A DNA stretch of 64,000 nt, from NCBI RefSeq assembly GCF_019613795.1, contig NZ_CP080429.1, positions 1,848,501 through 1,912,500 of the forward strand, written 5' to 3'. The notes beneath the pieces were generated by a model. The model ran no database searches and had not been told where the DNA came from. It saw nothing but the letters and a program-made list of their open reading frames with translations. A program made the translations under genes and the position numbers. Positions 33,201-42,620 of this stretch are shown in pieces (the first letter of the stretch is position 1; the number at the start of each line of letters is the position of its first letter). Origin of the DNA: Flavobacterium litorale (GTDB lineage: Bacteria > Bacteroidota > Bacteroidia > Flavobacteriales > Flavobacteriaceae).

Positions 33201-33845
33201 ATGTCTATAAATAACATCTTTCAATTTCTTGTACCGAAAGACAAGAAGTTCTTTCCATTATTTGAACAGGCTACCCAAAATTTAGTGCTTTTGGCAGAAA
33301 AAATGCATGAGGCTGTAAATACACCTAAAGAAGATAGGGATGAGTTTTTGATGGAAATAGAGCGTATTGAAAGCGTTATAGAAGGCATTGCGCACCAAAC
33401 CAACCTTGAGTTAAGTCGTAACTTTATTACCCCTTTTGATAGGGAAGATATTTATGCCCTAATGTCGGCTATAGATAATGTTGCCGATTATATGTACGGT
33501 GCTGGTAACAGAATGCGCCTGTACCAAGTAGAGAACATTACCAAATCGATACGAAAGTTAACCGAGATAAATTTGGAGGCGTGCCAGTTAATACAAGTTG
33601 CGGTTGCCGATTTAAAGGATATGAAAAACTTAAAGGGTATTACAGACTGTAGCCAACGTATTTATAAGCTGGAAAGTAAATCGGATAATGTTTTTGAAAG
33701 GGCTGTTGCTGATATTTTTGAGAAAGAGAAAGACCCGCTTAACGTTATTAAGTACAAAGAAGTACTCTCGGCGTTAGAAACGGCAACAGATAAATGTAAA
33801 GGTGTAGCCAATGTTTTAGAGTCTATAGCCGTAAAACATTCATAA
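33201..33845 (+). CDS. DUF47 (PhoU-like) phosphate transport accessory protein
   Basis: A cytosolic, all-helical protein of 214 residues, normal for the DUF47/YkaA family. Recognisable parts are FFPLFEQATQNLVLLAEKMHEAV, REDIYALMSAIDNVADYMYGAGNRM and SDNVFERAVADIFEKEKDPLNVIKYKEVLSALETATDKCKGVANVLESIAVKHS. The family is PhoU-like and nearly always sits before a PiT permease, as here (25 bp gap). It is thought to regulate or assist PiT-mediated phosphate uptake. Confidence 0.93.
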   Translation: MSINNIFQFLVPKDKKFFPLFEQATQNLVLLAEKMHEAVNTPKEDRDEFLMEIERIESVIEGIAHQTNLELSRNFITPFDREDIYALMSAIDNVADYMYGAGNRMRLYQVENITKSIRKLTEINLEACQLIQVAVADLKDMKNLKGITDCSQRIYKLESKSDNVFERAVADIFEKEKDPLNVIKYKEVLSALETATDKCKGVANVLESIAVKHS

Positions 33846-33870
33846 ACCTTACCTTTCAATCCGCTCATTT

Positions 33871-34929
33871 ATGACGTTACTTATTATAATTATAGTTTTA
33901 GCCCTCATTTTCGATTACATTAATGGTTTTCATGATGCGGCTAACTCTATTGCTACTATAGTGGCTACAAAGGTGCTTACACCCTTTCAGGCAGTATTAT
34001 GGGCAGCTTTTTTTAATTTTTTAGCTTACTTTATTTCACGGTACTGGATAGGGGAGTTTAAAATTGGTAATACTATTGCTAAAACAGTTAGTGAAGATTT
34101 TATAACACTCGAGGTTATTTTAGCGGGGATAATTGCTGCTATTACTTGGAACTTATTTACTTGGAAGCTGGGTATTCCATCATCATCATCGCATACCCTT
34201 ATAGGAGGCTTTATGGGGGCTGCATTAGCACATTCTTTTACTGTTGACGGAGCAGATATTAGTACCGTAGTAAATTACGCTAAGGTACTACCTATTATAC
34301 TATTTATATTTATGGCACCTATTATTGGTATGCTGGTAGCCTATTTTATAACGGTAATAATACTTAATGTTTGCCGAAAGGCAAACCCATCTAAAGCCGA
34401 TAAATGGTTTAAAAGATTTCAATTAGTATCGTCGGCATTATTTAGCCTTGGGCATGGTGCAAACGATGCACAAAAGGTAATGGGTATTATTGGTGCTGCT
34501 GTAATATATTACCATACGCAAATTGAACCTATGGAAGCCTACCAAACGGCTGCCAATCCGTTTAAGTATTTTGTAGACCATTGGAGTTGGGTACCCCTTG
34601 CCAGTTTTGTTATGATTGCTTTGGGTACTATGAGTGGTGGTTGGAAAATTGTAAAGACTATGGGTACTAAAATTACCAAAGTAACATCGTTAGAAGGGGT
34701 TGCTGCCGAAACTGCAGGAGCTATTACGTTGTATACTGCCGAGCATTTTGGTATTCCAGTATCTACTACACATACCATTACAGGCTCTATAATTGGGGTA
34801 GGTATATCCAAAAGAATATCGGCGGTACGGTGGGGCGTAACTATTAGTTTACTTTGGGCTTGGGTATTAACTATACCCATATCGGCACTTATAGCAGCAT
34901 TACTTTACTATATAATCAGTGTTTTTTAA
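33871..34929 (+). CDS. PiT family inorganic phosphate transporter
   Basis: A protein of 352 residues with about ten membrane segments. Both halves of the internal duplication are seen: NGFHDAANSIATIVATKVLTPFQAVLWAAFFNF and SLGHGANDAQKVMGIIGAAV carry the PiT Asn-Asp signatures, and GIPSSSSHTLIGGFMGAAL and GIPVSTTHTITGSIIGVGI are the paired SSTH motifs. It imports phosphate with H+ or Na+ across the inner membrane. It is the second gene of an operon with the DUF47 protein. Confidence 0.95.
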   Translation: MTLLIIIIVLALIFDYINGFHDAANSIATIVATKVLTPFQAVLWAAFFNFLAYFISRYWIGEFKIGNTIAKTVSEDFITLEVILAGIIAAITWNLFTWKLGIPSSSSHTLIGGFMGAALAHSFTVDGADISTVVNYAKVLPIILFIFMAPIIGMLVAYFITVIILNVCRKANPSKADKWFKRFQLVSSALFSLGHGANDAQKVMGIIGAAVIYYHTQIEPMEAYQTAANPFKYFVDHWSWVPLASFVMIALGTMSGGWKIVKTMGTKITKVTSLEGVAAETAGAITLYTAEHFGIPVSTTHTITGSIIGVGISKRISAVRWGVTISLLWAWVLTIPISALIAALLYYIISVF

Positions 34930-35100
34930 GATAGACACTACTTTACCATTAGTAAAATTAATTGCTAGTTAATAGTTTATACTGTAAACGCTAACACTAC
35001 CTATAGCGTAAAAGATACCTAACAAGATTTTGTAAATAACCAATATAGATATAGCTATTTAATAGGCATAGATATAGTAAGTTGATTTGTAAGGGAGCTA

Positions 35101-36327
35101 TTAATATTCTTGAAGTTCGGGAATAGCTTCTTCTTTATAATTTATAGGTAATGATATTACAAAGCAAGTACCTTTGTTTTTACCTTCGCTAATAGCTTCT
35201 ATAGTACCTTTATGGAGTTCTATAAACGATTTTGATATTGCTAAACCTAAACCGCTAGAGGTTTCTTTACCTGTAGGTTTAGAGCTTAGTTTGGCAAACT
35301 TTCTAAATAGTTTTTTCATATCATCTTCGTCAAGACCCTGCCCTTCATCATGAACCTCTATTCGTATTACGTTATTGGTACTTCGGGCTATTATACTAAC
35401 GGTAGCACCATGATACGAGTATTTTAATGCATTGCTAACAAGATTGTGTAGTACATCAGATATTTTGGCTTTATCTGCATAAATGCTTGGCAAATTCTCA
35501 TCACATTCCAATAATATCACCTGTGCTTTTCGACTAGCGAGCAATTCAAAATTTGCAAGTATCTTTTTAAATACGTCTACCAAGTTTACTTCCTCTATAG
35601 CAAGGACGAGTTTTTTATCTTCTTGCTCGGATTGTTTTAAAAGATCATTTAGCTTACTCTGTATCATATTAACTGATGATTTTATCATCGTAGTCATCTT
35701 TCCGCTCTTGCTGCTATCTTTACGAAGTATATCGTTAGCAAGATTTATAGAAGCAAGCGGATTTTTAATTTCGTGAAGTGCAATATTCATTAAATCAATC
35801 TGCGATTTTATTGCTTTGTTGTAACGTAACCTATTCTCTAGCTTATCTATAATAATGCGCGATAATGTTTTTAGCATTCCTAACTGCTCGTCGTTAGTTT
35901 CTTTAGGTACAGAATCTACTACACATATAGTACCCATATTATGCCCTTCTGGAGATTTTAGTGGCGCACCAGCATAAAAACGTATGCCGTCCTCTTCACT
36001 TACATAAGGTAAGTGCGATAGGCTATGATGATCTAAGGTGTCATTAAATACGGTAACTTTATCATGGAGTATAGCAAAACTACAAAGGCTTTCTTTACGA
36101 TGCACTTCGTTAACGGGAATGCTACTAAGGTTTGATTTCAAAAATACCCGATCTTCATCTACAAATGTTATAAAAGCATTAGATGTTCCGAATACTTGCG
36201 ATGCCATTAGGGCGATGTTATCAAAAGTATCTTCAGAATGTGTATCCAATATTTGATAATCTCGCAACTTTTCAAGGCGTTGCTTTTCAGTGTCTGGGAT
36301 TAGATTTATTGTACCTGAAATCATCAC
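35101..36327 (-). CDS. GAF-domain sensor histidine kinase
   Basis: A cytosolic protein of 408 residues with no membrane segment. Residues about 10-165 are a GAF domain (RDYQILDTHSEDTFDNIALMASQVFG, AGAPLKSPEGHNMGTICVVD). The HisKA helix carries the phospho-acceptor His in NIALHEIKNPLASINLAND, near residue 187. The ATPase domain has the N box (LHNLVSNALKYS), G1 (VHDEGQGLDEDD) and G2 (SSGLGLAISKSFIELHKG). No response regulator gene is adjacent, so it is an orphan kinase. The signal sensed is unknown. Confidence 0.93.
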   Translation of the reverse strand: MMISGTINLIPDTEKQRLEKLRDYQILDTHSEDTFDNIALMASQVFGTSNAFITFVDEDRVFLKSNLSSIPVNEVHRKESLCSFAILHDKVTVFNDTLDHHSLSHLPYVSEEDGIRFYAGAPLKSPEGHNMGTICVVDSVPKETNDEQLGMLKTLSRIIIDKLENRLRYNKAIKSQIDLMNIALHEIKNPLASINLANDILRKDSSKSGKMTTMIKSSVNMIQSKLNDLLKQSEQEDKKLVLAIEEVNLVDVFKKILANFELLASRKAQVILLECDENLPSIYADKAKISDVLHNLVSNALKYSYHGATVSIIARSTNNVIRIEVHDEGQGLDEDDMKKLFRKFAKLSSKPTGKETSSGLGLAISKSFIELHKGTIEAISEGKNKGTCFVISLPINYKEEAIPELQEY

Positions 36328-36593
36328 ACTTCTAGGAGGATGTTTTTACGTTAGTATGCTCAAATCCTCGTATCGAAAATACGATAAATTTCAACACAAA
36401 ACACCAATGTTGTAGTTTTATAACAAAAAATAGTTTGTATACCAACTTTTTATAACTGTAATACATTACTTACTATTAACTGTTAAATGGTAGATAACCA
36501 ATATTGTGTTTTGATAACCAAATAATTACATATTAAAATGGACAGTATGTGTAACCATACTGCCTATTTTTTTAGAATACGAAAATTATACTA

Positions 36594-37692
36594 TTAATCC
36601 TCTTGTTTTTGCCCCATCATCATTAAATAGGCTTTCAAAAATTTATCTATGTTTCCATTCATAACGCTATCCACATCACCTGTTTCGTGTTGTGTGCGTA
36701 CATCTTTAACCAATTTATAAGGATGCATTACGTAGTTACGAATTTGCGATCCCCATTCAATTTTCATCTTGCCCGCTTCAATTTCGTCACGCATTGCTTG
36801 CCGCTTCTTCAACTCAATTTCGTAAAGTTGCGATTTTAAAAGCTGCATGGCTTTGGTTTTATTATCCAATTGCGAACGTGTTTCGGAGTTTTCAATAATA
36901 ATCCCAGTAGGGTGGTGGCGCAGCCTAACAGCAGTTTCTACCTTATTTACGTTTTGCCCACCTGCACCGCTGGATCGCATGGTTTCCCAAGTAATATCAG
37001 CAGGACTAACTTCTATCTCAATACTATCGTCCGCTAGCGGATATACATATACTGATGCAAATGAGGTGTGGCGTTTGGCATTACTATCAAAAGGAGAAAT
37101 ACGTACCAAGCGGTGTACACCGTTTTCACCTTTTAGGTAACCAAAAGAGTATTCGCCCTCAAACTCTAACGTTACGGTTTTTATACCCGCAACTTCACCT
37201 TCTTGGTAGTTGAGTTCTTTTATTTTATAGCCTTCTTTTTCACCCCACATCATGTACATTCGCATAAGCATTGCAGCCCAATCACAACTTTCCGTGCCAC
37301 CAGCACCAGCCGTTATTTGTAGTACGGCACTCAGGCTATCACCCTCATCGGATAGCATGTTTTTAAACTCCAGATTTTCTAAATGCGAAATTGTTTCCTC
37401 ATATTGGCTATCCAATTCCGTTTCGGTAGCGTCGCCCTCTTTAAAAAACTCATACATTACCTGTAGTTCTTCGCCGAGTGCGTTTGCCTTTTCGTAATCC
37501 TCTACCCATTTTTTCTTACTACGGAGTTCGCGCACTATACGCTCTGCCTCCTTAGTATTATTCCAAAAATCGGGAGCAAAAGTTTTTTCTTCTTCATTGG
37601 TAATTTCTATTAACTTCCTGTCGATGTCAAAGATACCTCCTCAGCGCTCCGAGGCGCTCCATAATACCTTTAATTTGTTCGGTATTTGTCAT
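36594..37692 (-). CDS. prfB: Peptide chain release factor 2, with programmed +1 frameshift
   Basis: A protein of 365 residues made from two frames. The first 21 codons start at ATG 37692 ([21 protein letters not shown]) and meet an in-frame TGA at 37629-37627. The sequence AGGAGGTATCTTTGAC around it is the classical RF2 frameshift site: an internal Shine-Dalgarno, then a CTT slip codon and the TGA stop. Reading continues in the +1 frame as [13 protein letters not shown] down to 36594. RF2 features are the SPF stop-recognition motif ([11 protein letters not shown]) and the GGQ loop ([19 protein letters not shown]). RF2 ends translation at UGA and UAA, so low RF2 raises frameshifting and its own synthesis. 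Confidence 0.96.
37623..37645 (-). promoter_or_regulatory. RF2 programmed frameshift site
   Basis: On the minus strand AGGAGG is followed by TAT, CTT and TGA, then C, with the same spacing as in E. coli prfB. The local sequence is unusually GC-rich, with GGAGCGC repeated twice just upstream. Confidence 0.93.
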
Positions 37693-37713
37693 AAATAATG
37701 TAGTTTTGTGCTA

Positions 37714-37721
37714 CAAAAGTA
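37714..37721 (-). promoter_or_regulatory. Candidate -7 element (TACTTTTG) for prfB
   Basis: Exact TAnnTTTG match on the minus strand, 22 bp before the prfB start codon. Confidence 0.5.
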
Positions 37722-37739
37722 AGCTATACTTTCGATACT

Positions 37740-38765
37740 ATGGAAATAAATTTGGTAAGTGATACTGTAACAAAACCAAGCCACGAAATGTTGCAACACA
37801 TGTTTCGTGCTAAGGTAGGGGATGATGTTTATAAACAAGACCCTACTGTGAATGAGCTTGAAGAGGCTGTTGCCGATTTGTTTGGTATGGAGGCTGCTTT
37901 ATTTTTTCCGTCGGGTACTATGGCAAACCAAGCCGCTATAAAACTACATACTAACCCAGGCGACCAATTGATATGCGACAAGTGGGCACATGTTTATTTG
38001 TACGAGGGCGGAGGTGCATCGTTTAACAGTGGTGTATCGTGCTGCCTTTTGGATGGCGATAGGGGTATGGTTACTGCCAAACAAGTAGAAGCTGCCATAA
38101 ATCCTCCCGATTTTTACCACAGTCCGCTAACCAGTTTAGTTTGCGTAGAGAATACCACTAATAAGGGTGGCGGTGCTTGTTATGATATAGCTACACTTGC
38201 CGCTATAAAAGAGGTATGTGTAAAACATAATTTGGCTTACCATTTGGATGGTGCACGTTTATGGAATGCTTTGGTAGCCAAAAAACAACACCCAAAACAG
38301 TTTGGACAATTATTCGATACGATATCGGTTTGCCTCTCTAAAGGTTTGGGGGCACCTGTAGGCTCGGTACTTATAGGTGACAAAAAAACAATAGATAGGG
38401 CGTTACGCATCCGTAAAATATTGGGTGGCGGTATGCGCCAAGTGGGCTATTTGGCAGCAGCAGGGTTGTACGCCCTACAACATAATGTAGGTAGGTTAGA
38501 AAACGACCACAAAAGGGCTAAAGAAATAGGAGCTGTGTTGCAAAACTGTAGTTGGGTTGAGAGCGTAGCACCTGTAGAAACAAATATTTTAATATTTTCA
38601 ATAAAGCCTGAGTATAACGAAATGCAGCTTATTGATAAATTAAAGCAGAAGAATATACACATTAGCTCGTTAGGGAAAGGTAAGTTACGTATTGTAACCC
38701 ATTTGGATTATAAAGAGGTAATGCATCAATATGTTTTAGAAACGTTGAGTAAACTTAGTTTGTAA
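37740..38765 (+). CDS. ltaE: Low-specificity threonine aldolase
   Basis: A protein of 341 residues in the class I PLP fold. It cleaves threonine or allo-threonine to glycine and acetaldehyde. Typical segments are NLVSDTVTKPSHEML, VGDDVYKQDPTVNELEEAVADLFGMEAALFFPSGTMANQAAI, YHLDGARLWNALVA and the Lys loop SVCLSKGLGAPVGSVLIG, where the Lys binds pyridoxal phosphate. It is divergent from prfB with 47 bp between start codons. Confidence 0.93.
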   Translation: MEINLVSDTVTKPSHEMLQHMFRAKVGDDVYKQDPTVNELEEAVADLFGMEAALFFPSGTMANQAAIKLHTNPGDQLICDKWAHVYLYEGGGASFNSGVSCCLLDGDRGMVTAKQVEAAINPPDFYHSPLTSLVCVENTTNKGGGACYDIATLAAIKEVCVKHNLAYHLDGARLWNALVAKKQHPKQFGQLFDTISVCLSKGLGAPVGSVLIGDKKTIDRALRIRKILGGGMRQVGYLAAAGLYALQHNVGRLENDHKRAKEIGAVLQNCSWVESVAPVETNILIFSIKPEYNEMQLIDKLKQKNIHISSLGKGKLRIVTHLDYKEVMHQYVLETLSKLSL

Positions 38766-38775
38766 ACAAAATAAA

Positions 38776-38828
38776 ATAGCCGCTAGTACTAGCTTGGCAA
38801 CACCACTACAAATTACTAACGGCTAATG
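38776..38828 (-). terminator. Large-loop hairpin after the YbaB gene
   Basis: Stem TAGCCGTTAGTA pairs with TACTAGCGGCTA (one G-T pair) around a 25-nt loop, and on the minus strand TTTTATTTTG follows. Probable terminator between the convergent threonine aldolase and YbaB genes. Confidence 0.55.
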
Positions 38829-38843
38829 GTTTATAATTCCTGC

Positions 38844-39167
38844 CTAAGAAAACATATCAAGCCCAGGTATATTAGGCATACCATCTTTAGCTACAGCACT
38901 AAGTTCTGCTTCGCTTACCGCTGTTGCTTTTTCTATAGCCTTGTTCAGTACAAGTACAAGGTAATCTTCCAGTTGCTCTTTATCTTCCAGTAAACTATCA
39001 TCAACACTAACGTTTTTAATGGTTCTGTTAGCTGTTAACGTTACCTTTAGTAAGCCATCATTACTTTGTTCGTCAATCAATACAGTATCAAGTCGTTGTT
39101 TCGTTTCTTCTATTTTTTGTTGAGTTTCTTTTATTTTACCCATCATACCCATTACATCTCCAAACAT
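38844..39167 (-). CDS. YbaB/EbfC family nucleoid-associated protein
   Basis: A protein of 107 residues, full length for the family. The N-terminal helix [29 protein letters not shown] leads into a small sheet ([23 protein letters not shown]) and a C-terminal helix ([22 protein letters not shown]), ending with the Met/Pro-rich tail NIPGLDMFS. Homologues bind DNA as dimers and associate with the nucleoid. The usual partners dnaX and recR are not beside it here. Confidence 0.93.
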   Translation of the reverse strand: MFGDVMGMMGKIKETQQKIEETKQRLDTVLIDEQSNDGLLKVTLTANRTIKNVSVDDSLLEDKEQLEDYLVLVLNKAIEKATAVSEAELSAVAKDGMPNIPGLDMFS

Positions 39168-39196
39168 TTTATAAGTTTTATTAATTATTTATAGCA

Positions 39197-39204
39197 CAAA
39201 AATA
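39197..39204 (-). promoter_or_regulatory. Candidate -7 element (TATTTTTG) for the YbaB gene
   Basis: Exact TAnnTTTG match on the minus strand, 30 bp before the start codon. Confidence 0.5.
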
Positions 39205-39240
39205 TTAAATTGCATGGTTATATGCTAATCCAATAAAACA

Positions 39241-41370
39241 ATGAAAAAACTATTACTTTTGAGTTCTGTTTGTCTTATTTTTGCCTGCAATCAGGAAAAT
39301 AAACAAACCCAAATGACCGAAAACCTAACGCCTCCTACGGCTACCATTAAAGCTAAAGAACTTGAAAAACACGGCGACGTGCGTATTGATAATTACTATT
39401 GGCTTAATGAAAGGGAAAATCCAGAAGTAATAGATTACTTAAACCAAGAGAATGAGTATTACGAAAAGATGACTGAACACACCAAGGCGTTTAGAGAAGA
39501 TCTTTTTGAGGAAATGAAGAGCCGTATTAAAGAGGACGATTCATCGGTACCGTACTACTACAACGGTTATTATTATATTACCCGATTTGAGAAAGGAAAA
39601 AATTACCCAATTTACTCTCGTAAAAAAGGTAGCATTGACGCTAAAGAGGAAATAATGTTCGATTGCAACCAAATGGCAGAAGGGCATTCGTACTTCCAGT
39701 TGGGTGGTATTAATGTTAGCGAAGATAATAAATGGGTAGCTTTTGGTGTAGATACCGTTTCGCGTAGGCAATATACCATACAGGTAAAAAACCTAGAAAC
39801 CAACGAAATACAACCTGTTAAGATAGAAAATGCCACAGGAGGGTCTACATGGGCTGGAGATAATAAAACGTTATTCTATACCCGTAAAGATCCTGTAACA
39901 CTACGCTCGGCAACAATTTACAAGCACGAATTAGGTACATCTGCCGATAATGATACGGTAGTATATAATGAGGATGACGAAACCTTCTCGACATTCGTAT
40001 ACAAAGAAAAATCCAAAAAATACATTGTAATAGGTTCATCAAGTACATTAACAACGGAGTACAGAACTGTTGATGCTAAAAAACCTAATGATAAGTTTAA
40101 AGTATTTCAGCCCCGCACACGTGGTTTGGAATATAGCATATCGCACTACGGTAATACGTTTTATATAGTTACCAATAAAGATGGAGCTACCAACTTTAAA
40201 CTAATGGAAACGCCCGAAAACAAAACAGGCATGGACAATTGGAAGGAAGTTATACCACACCGTAAAGACGTATTGCTTGAGGATATTGAAATTTTTAAAG
40301 ATTATTTAGTAATCTCAGAACGCTCCAATGGTTTAAATAAAATACGTATTCGCCCATGGGAAGGCGAGGAGTATTATTTGCCGTTTGATAGCGAAACCTA
40401 TACGGCAAACGTTTCCCGAAACCCTGATTTCGATACCAATATATTACGTTATGGGTACCAATCGTTAGCTACACCCTCTTCAGTTATCGATTTTAATATG
40501 GAAACCCAAGAGAAAATAGTTAGAAAAGAACAGGAGGTATTGGGTGGTAAGTTTGATAAAGACAATTATGTAGAAGAACGTGTTTGGGCTACTGCCAATG
40601 ATGGTACTAAAGTGCCAATATCTATGGTATACCGTAAAGGAATTGAAAAAGATGGTAATAACCCGCTACTACTATACGCTTATGGTTCGTACGGTGCATC
40701 AATGGATCCGTATTTCTCTTCGGTACGATTAAGTTTGCTCGACAGAGGATTTATTTACGCTATAGCTCATATACGTGGAGGCGAAGATTTAGGGCGTGAA
40801 TGGTACGAAGACGGGAAGCTACTAAAAAAGAAAAACACCTTTACTGATTTTATTGATTGTTCTGAATTTGTAATTGCCGAAGGCTATACCTCTAAAGACC
40901 ATTTGTATGCCGAAGGAGGCTCTGCGGGTGGATTGCTTATGGGAGCAGTAGTAAACATGGCGCCGCAATTGTATAATGGTGTTATAGCATCGGTACCTTT
41001 TGTAGATGTCGTTACTACCATGCTAGACGATAGTATACCCCTTACTACGGGTGAGTACGACGAGTGGGGTAACCCAAATGAGAAAGAATATTACGAGTAC
41101 ATGAAATCGTATTCGCCTTATGATAATGTAACTGAGCAAGATTATCCCAACATGCTTGTTACTACGGGGCTGCACGACTCGCAAGTACAGTATTGGGAAC
41201 CAGCAAAATGGGTAGCAAAATTACGAACGCATAAAACAGATAATAATGTTTTATATCTTGATACAAATATGGAAGCTGGACACGGTGGTGCATCGGGCAG
41301 ATTTGAGGCTTTAAAGGAAGTAGCTAAAGAGTACAGTTTTTTGTTAGATTTGGAAGGAATTAAAAAGTAA
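39241..41370 (+). CDS. S9 family oligopeptidase B-like serine peptidase, lipoprotein
   Basis: A protein of 709 residues. The signal MKKLLLLSSVCLIFACNQEN has a lipobox (IFAC), so it is probably membrane-anchored in the periplasm, unlike cytosolic oligopeptidase B. An N-terminal beta-propeller starts with KELEKHGDVRIDNYYWLNERENPEVIDYL. The C-terminal alpha/beta hydrolase has Ser in YAEGGSAGGLLMGAVVNM (GGSAGG), Asp in TTGLHDSQVQYWEPAKW and His in NMEAGHGGASGRFEALKEVA. Oligopeptidase B enzymes cut after Arg or Lys in short peptides. It is a single-gene unit. Confidence 0.93.
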   Translation: MKKLLLLSSVCLIFACNQENKQTQMTENLTPPTATIKAKELEKHGDVRIDNYYWLNERENPEVIDYLNQENEYYEKMTEHTKAFREDLFEEMKSRIKEDDSSVPYYYNGYYYITRFEKGKNYPIYSRKKGSIDAKEEIMFDCNQMAEGHSYFQLGGINVSEDNKWVAFGVDTVSRRQYTIQVKNLETNEIQPVKIENATGGSTWAGDNKTLFYTRKDPVTLRSATIYKHELGTSADNDTVVYNEDDETFSTFVYKEKSKKYIVIGSSSTLTTEYRTVDAKKPNDKFKVFQPRTRGLEYSISHYGNTFYIVTNKDGATNFKLMETPENKTGMDNWKEVIPHRKDVLLEDIEIFKDYLVISERSNGLNKIRIRPWEGEEYYLPFDSETYTANVSRNPDFDTNILRYGYQSLATPSSVIDFNMETQEKIVRKEQEVLGGKFDKDNYVEERVWATANDGTKVPISMVYRKGIEKDGNNPLLLYAYGSYGASMDPYFSSVRLSLLDRGFIYAIAHIRGGEDLGREWYEDGKLLKKKNTFTDFIDCSEFVIAEGYTSKDHLYAEGGSAGGLLMGAVVNMAPQLYNGVIASVPFVDVVTTMLDDSIPLTTGEYDEWGNPNEKEYYEYMKSYSPYDNVTEQDYPNMLVTTGLHDSQVQYWEPAKWVAKLRTHKTDNNVLYLDTNMEAGHGGASGRFEALKEVAKEYSFLLDLEGIKK

Positions 41371-41385
41371 TTAAATTTTTTTTGT

Positions 41386-41393
41386 TAGCTTTG
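41386..41393 (+). promoter_or_regulatory. Candidate -7 element (TAGCTTTG) for the cysteine synthase-family gene
   Basis: Exact TAnnTTTG match on the plus strand, 58 bp before the ATG at 41451. Confidence 0.45.
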
Positions 41394-41450
41394 CATGGTT
41401 TTGAGGTTAATAAACTTTGTGCATAGTTTACCTTGATTAACTTATTTTTT

Positions 41451-42491
41451 ATGAAAGAAGAAATAAAAGCCTATAATAATGTGTTGGAATTAATTGGTAA
41501 CACCCCACTGATTAAAGTCGATAAGATTACAGAAGGATTAGAAGGCCGTTTTTTTGCTAAAGTAGAAGCTTTTAATCCGGGTCATTCCACTAAAGATAGA
41601 ATTGCATTATACATTATTGAAGAAGCCGAAAGAAGAGGCATTATCAAACCAGGAGATACCATTATAGAAACTACTTCGGGTAATACTGGTTTTAGTGTAG
41701 CAATGGTTAGCATTATAAAAGGATATGACTGCGTATTGGCAGTAAGCTCTAAATCATCGAAAGATAAGATAGATATGCTACGGGCTATGGGGGCAAAAGT
41801 GTATGTCTGCCCAGCACACGTATCGGCAGATGACCCTCGCTCGTATTATAATGTTGCCAAAAGAATTCACGAAGAAACTAAGGGCTCTGTATACATAAAT
41901 CAGTATTTTAACGATTTAAACATCGATGCTCATTATAACACTACTGGCCCAGAAATATGGGAGCAAACTAACGGTAAAATAACGCACCTTGTTGCCTGTA
42001 GTGGTACAGGAGGTACAATATCGGGTACAGCACGTTATTTAAAAGAGAAAAACCCCGATATTAAAATATTAGGTGTTGATGCTTATGGCTCGGTACTTAA
42101 AAAATACCATGAAACGAAAGAGTTTGACAACAAAGAAATTTACCCTTATAGGATAGAAGGTTTAGGGAAGAACCTGATACCTACGGCTACAGATTTTGAT
42201 GTTATTGATAAGTTTATAAAAGTATCTGACGAGGATAGTGCACACGCTGCACGTTACATTGTAAAAACTGAAGGCTTATTTGTTGGTTATACAAGTGGTG
42301 CTGTTTTACAGGCGGTAAGACAATATGCTGAAGAAGGTGAGTTTGACGAAAACAGTAATGTAATACTAATATTTCCAGATCATGGATCGCGCTACATGAG
42401 TAAAGTGTTTAGCGATGATTGGATGAGCGAACAAGGCTTTTTTGATAGTGTAAACATTGAAGAAGCACAAAAAATTGAATTTATAAAATAA
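41451..42491 (+). CDS. PLP-dependent cysteine synthase / cystathionine beta-synthase family enzyme
   Basis: A protein of 346 residues from [20 protein letters not shown]; an in-frame TTG six codons earlier is less likely. Fold-type II motifs are [34 protein letters not shown] (Lys that holds the cofactor, with Ser-Thr where CysK often has SVKDR), [14 protein letters not shown] and [15 protein letters not shown]. It lacks the C-terminal CBS domain pair. The sequence could be a cysteine synthase or a cystathionine synthase, and the substrate cannot be fixed by reading. A terminator follows. Confidence 0.88.
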   Translation: MKEEIKAYNNVLELIGNTPLIKVDKITEGLEGRFFAKVEAFNPGHSTKDRIALYIIEEAERRGIIKPGDTIIETTSGNTGFSVAMVSIIKGYDCVLAVSSKSSKDKIDMLRAMGAKVYVCPAHVSADDPRSYYNVAKRIHEETKGSVYINQYFNDLNIDAHYNTTGPEIWEQTNGKITHLVACSGTGGTISGTARYLKEKNPDIKILGVDAYGSVLKKYHETKEFDNKEIYPYRIEGLGKNLIPTATDFDVIDKFIKVSDEDSAHAARYIVKTEGLFVGYTSGAVLQAVRQYAEEGEFDENSNVILIFPDHGSRYMSKVFSDDWMSEQGFFDSVNIEEAQKIEFIK

Positions 42492-42514
42492 TACATAGAC
42501 TTTTAAATATCACG

Positions 42515-42545
42515 AAAACCACTCTTTATACAGAGTGGTTTTTTG
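42515..42545 (+). terminator. Rho-independent terminator
   Basis: Stem AAAACCACTCT with its complement around TTATAC, followed by TTTTTTG. Confidence 0.85.
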
Positions 42546-42571
42546 TTAGAATAATATCAAATTTATGGCAT

Positions 42572-42602
42572 AAAAAAAGAGCCACTTAAAAAGTGACTCT
42601 TA
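42572..42602 (-). terminator. Terminator of the ECF/anti-sigma operon
   Basis: Stem AAGAGTCACTT pairs with AAGTGGCTCTT (one mismatch), followed on the minus strand by TTTTTTT. Confidence 0.8.
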
Positions 42603-42620
42603 GCGAAGTGAAACATAAAA

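Noticed and set aside
37536..37692. Apparent truncation of prfB at its N-terminus
   Set aside because: The missing part is present in the other frame and joined by the classical programmed frameshift site.
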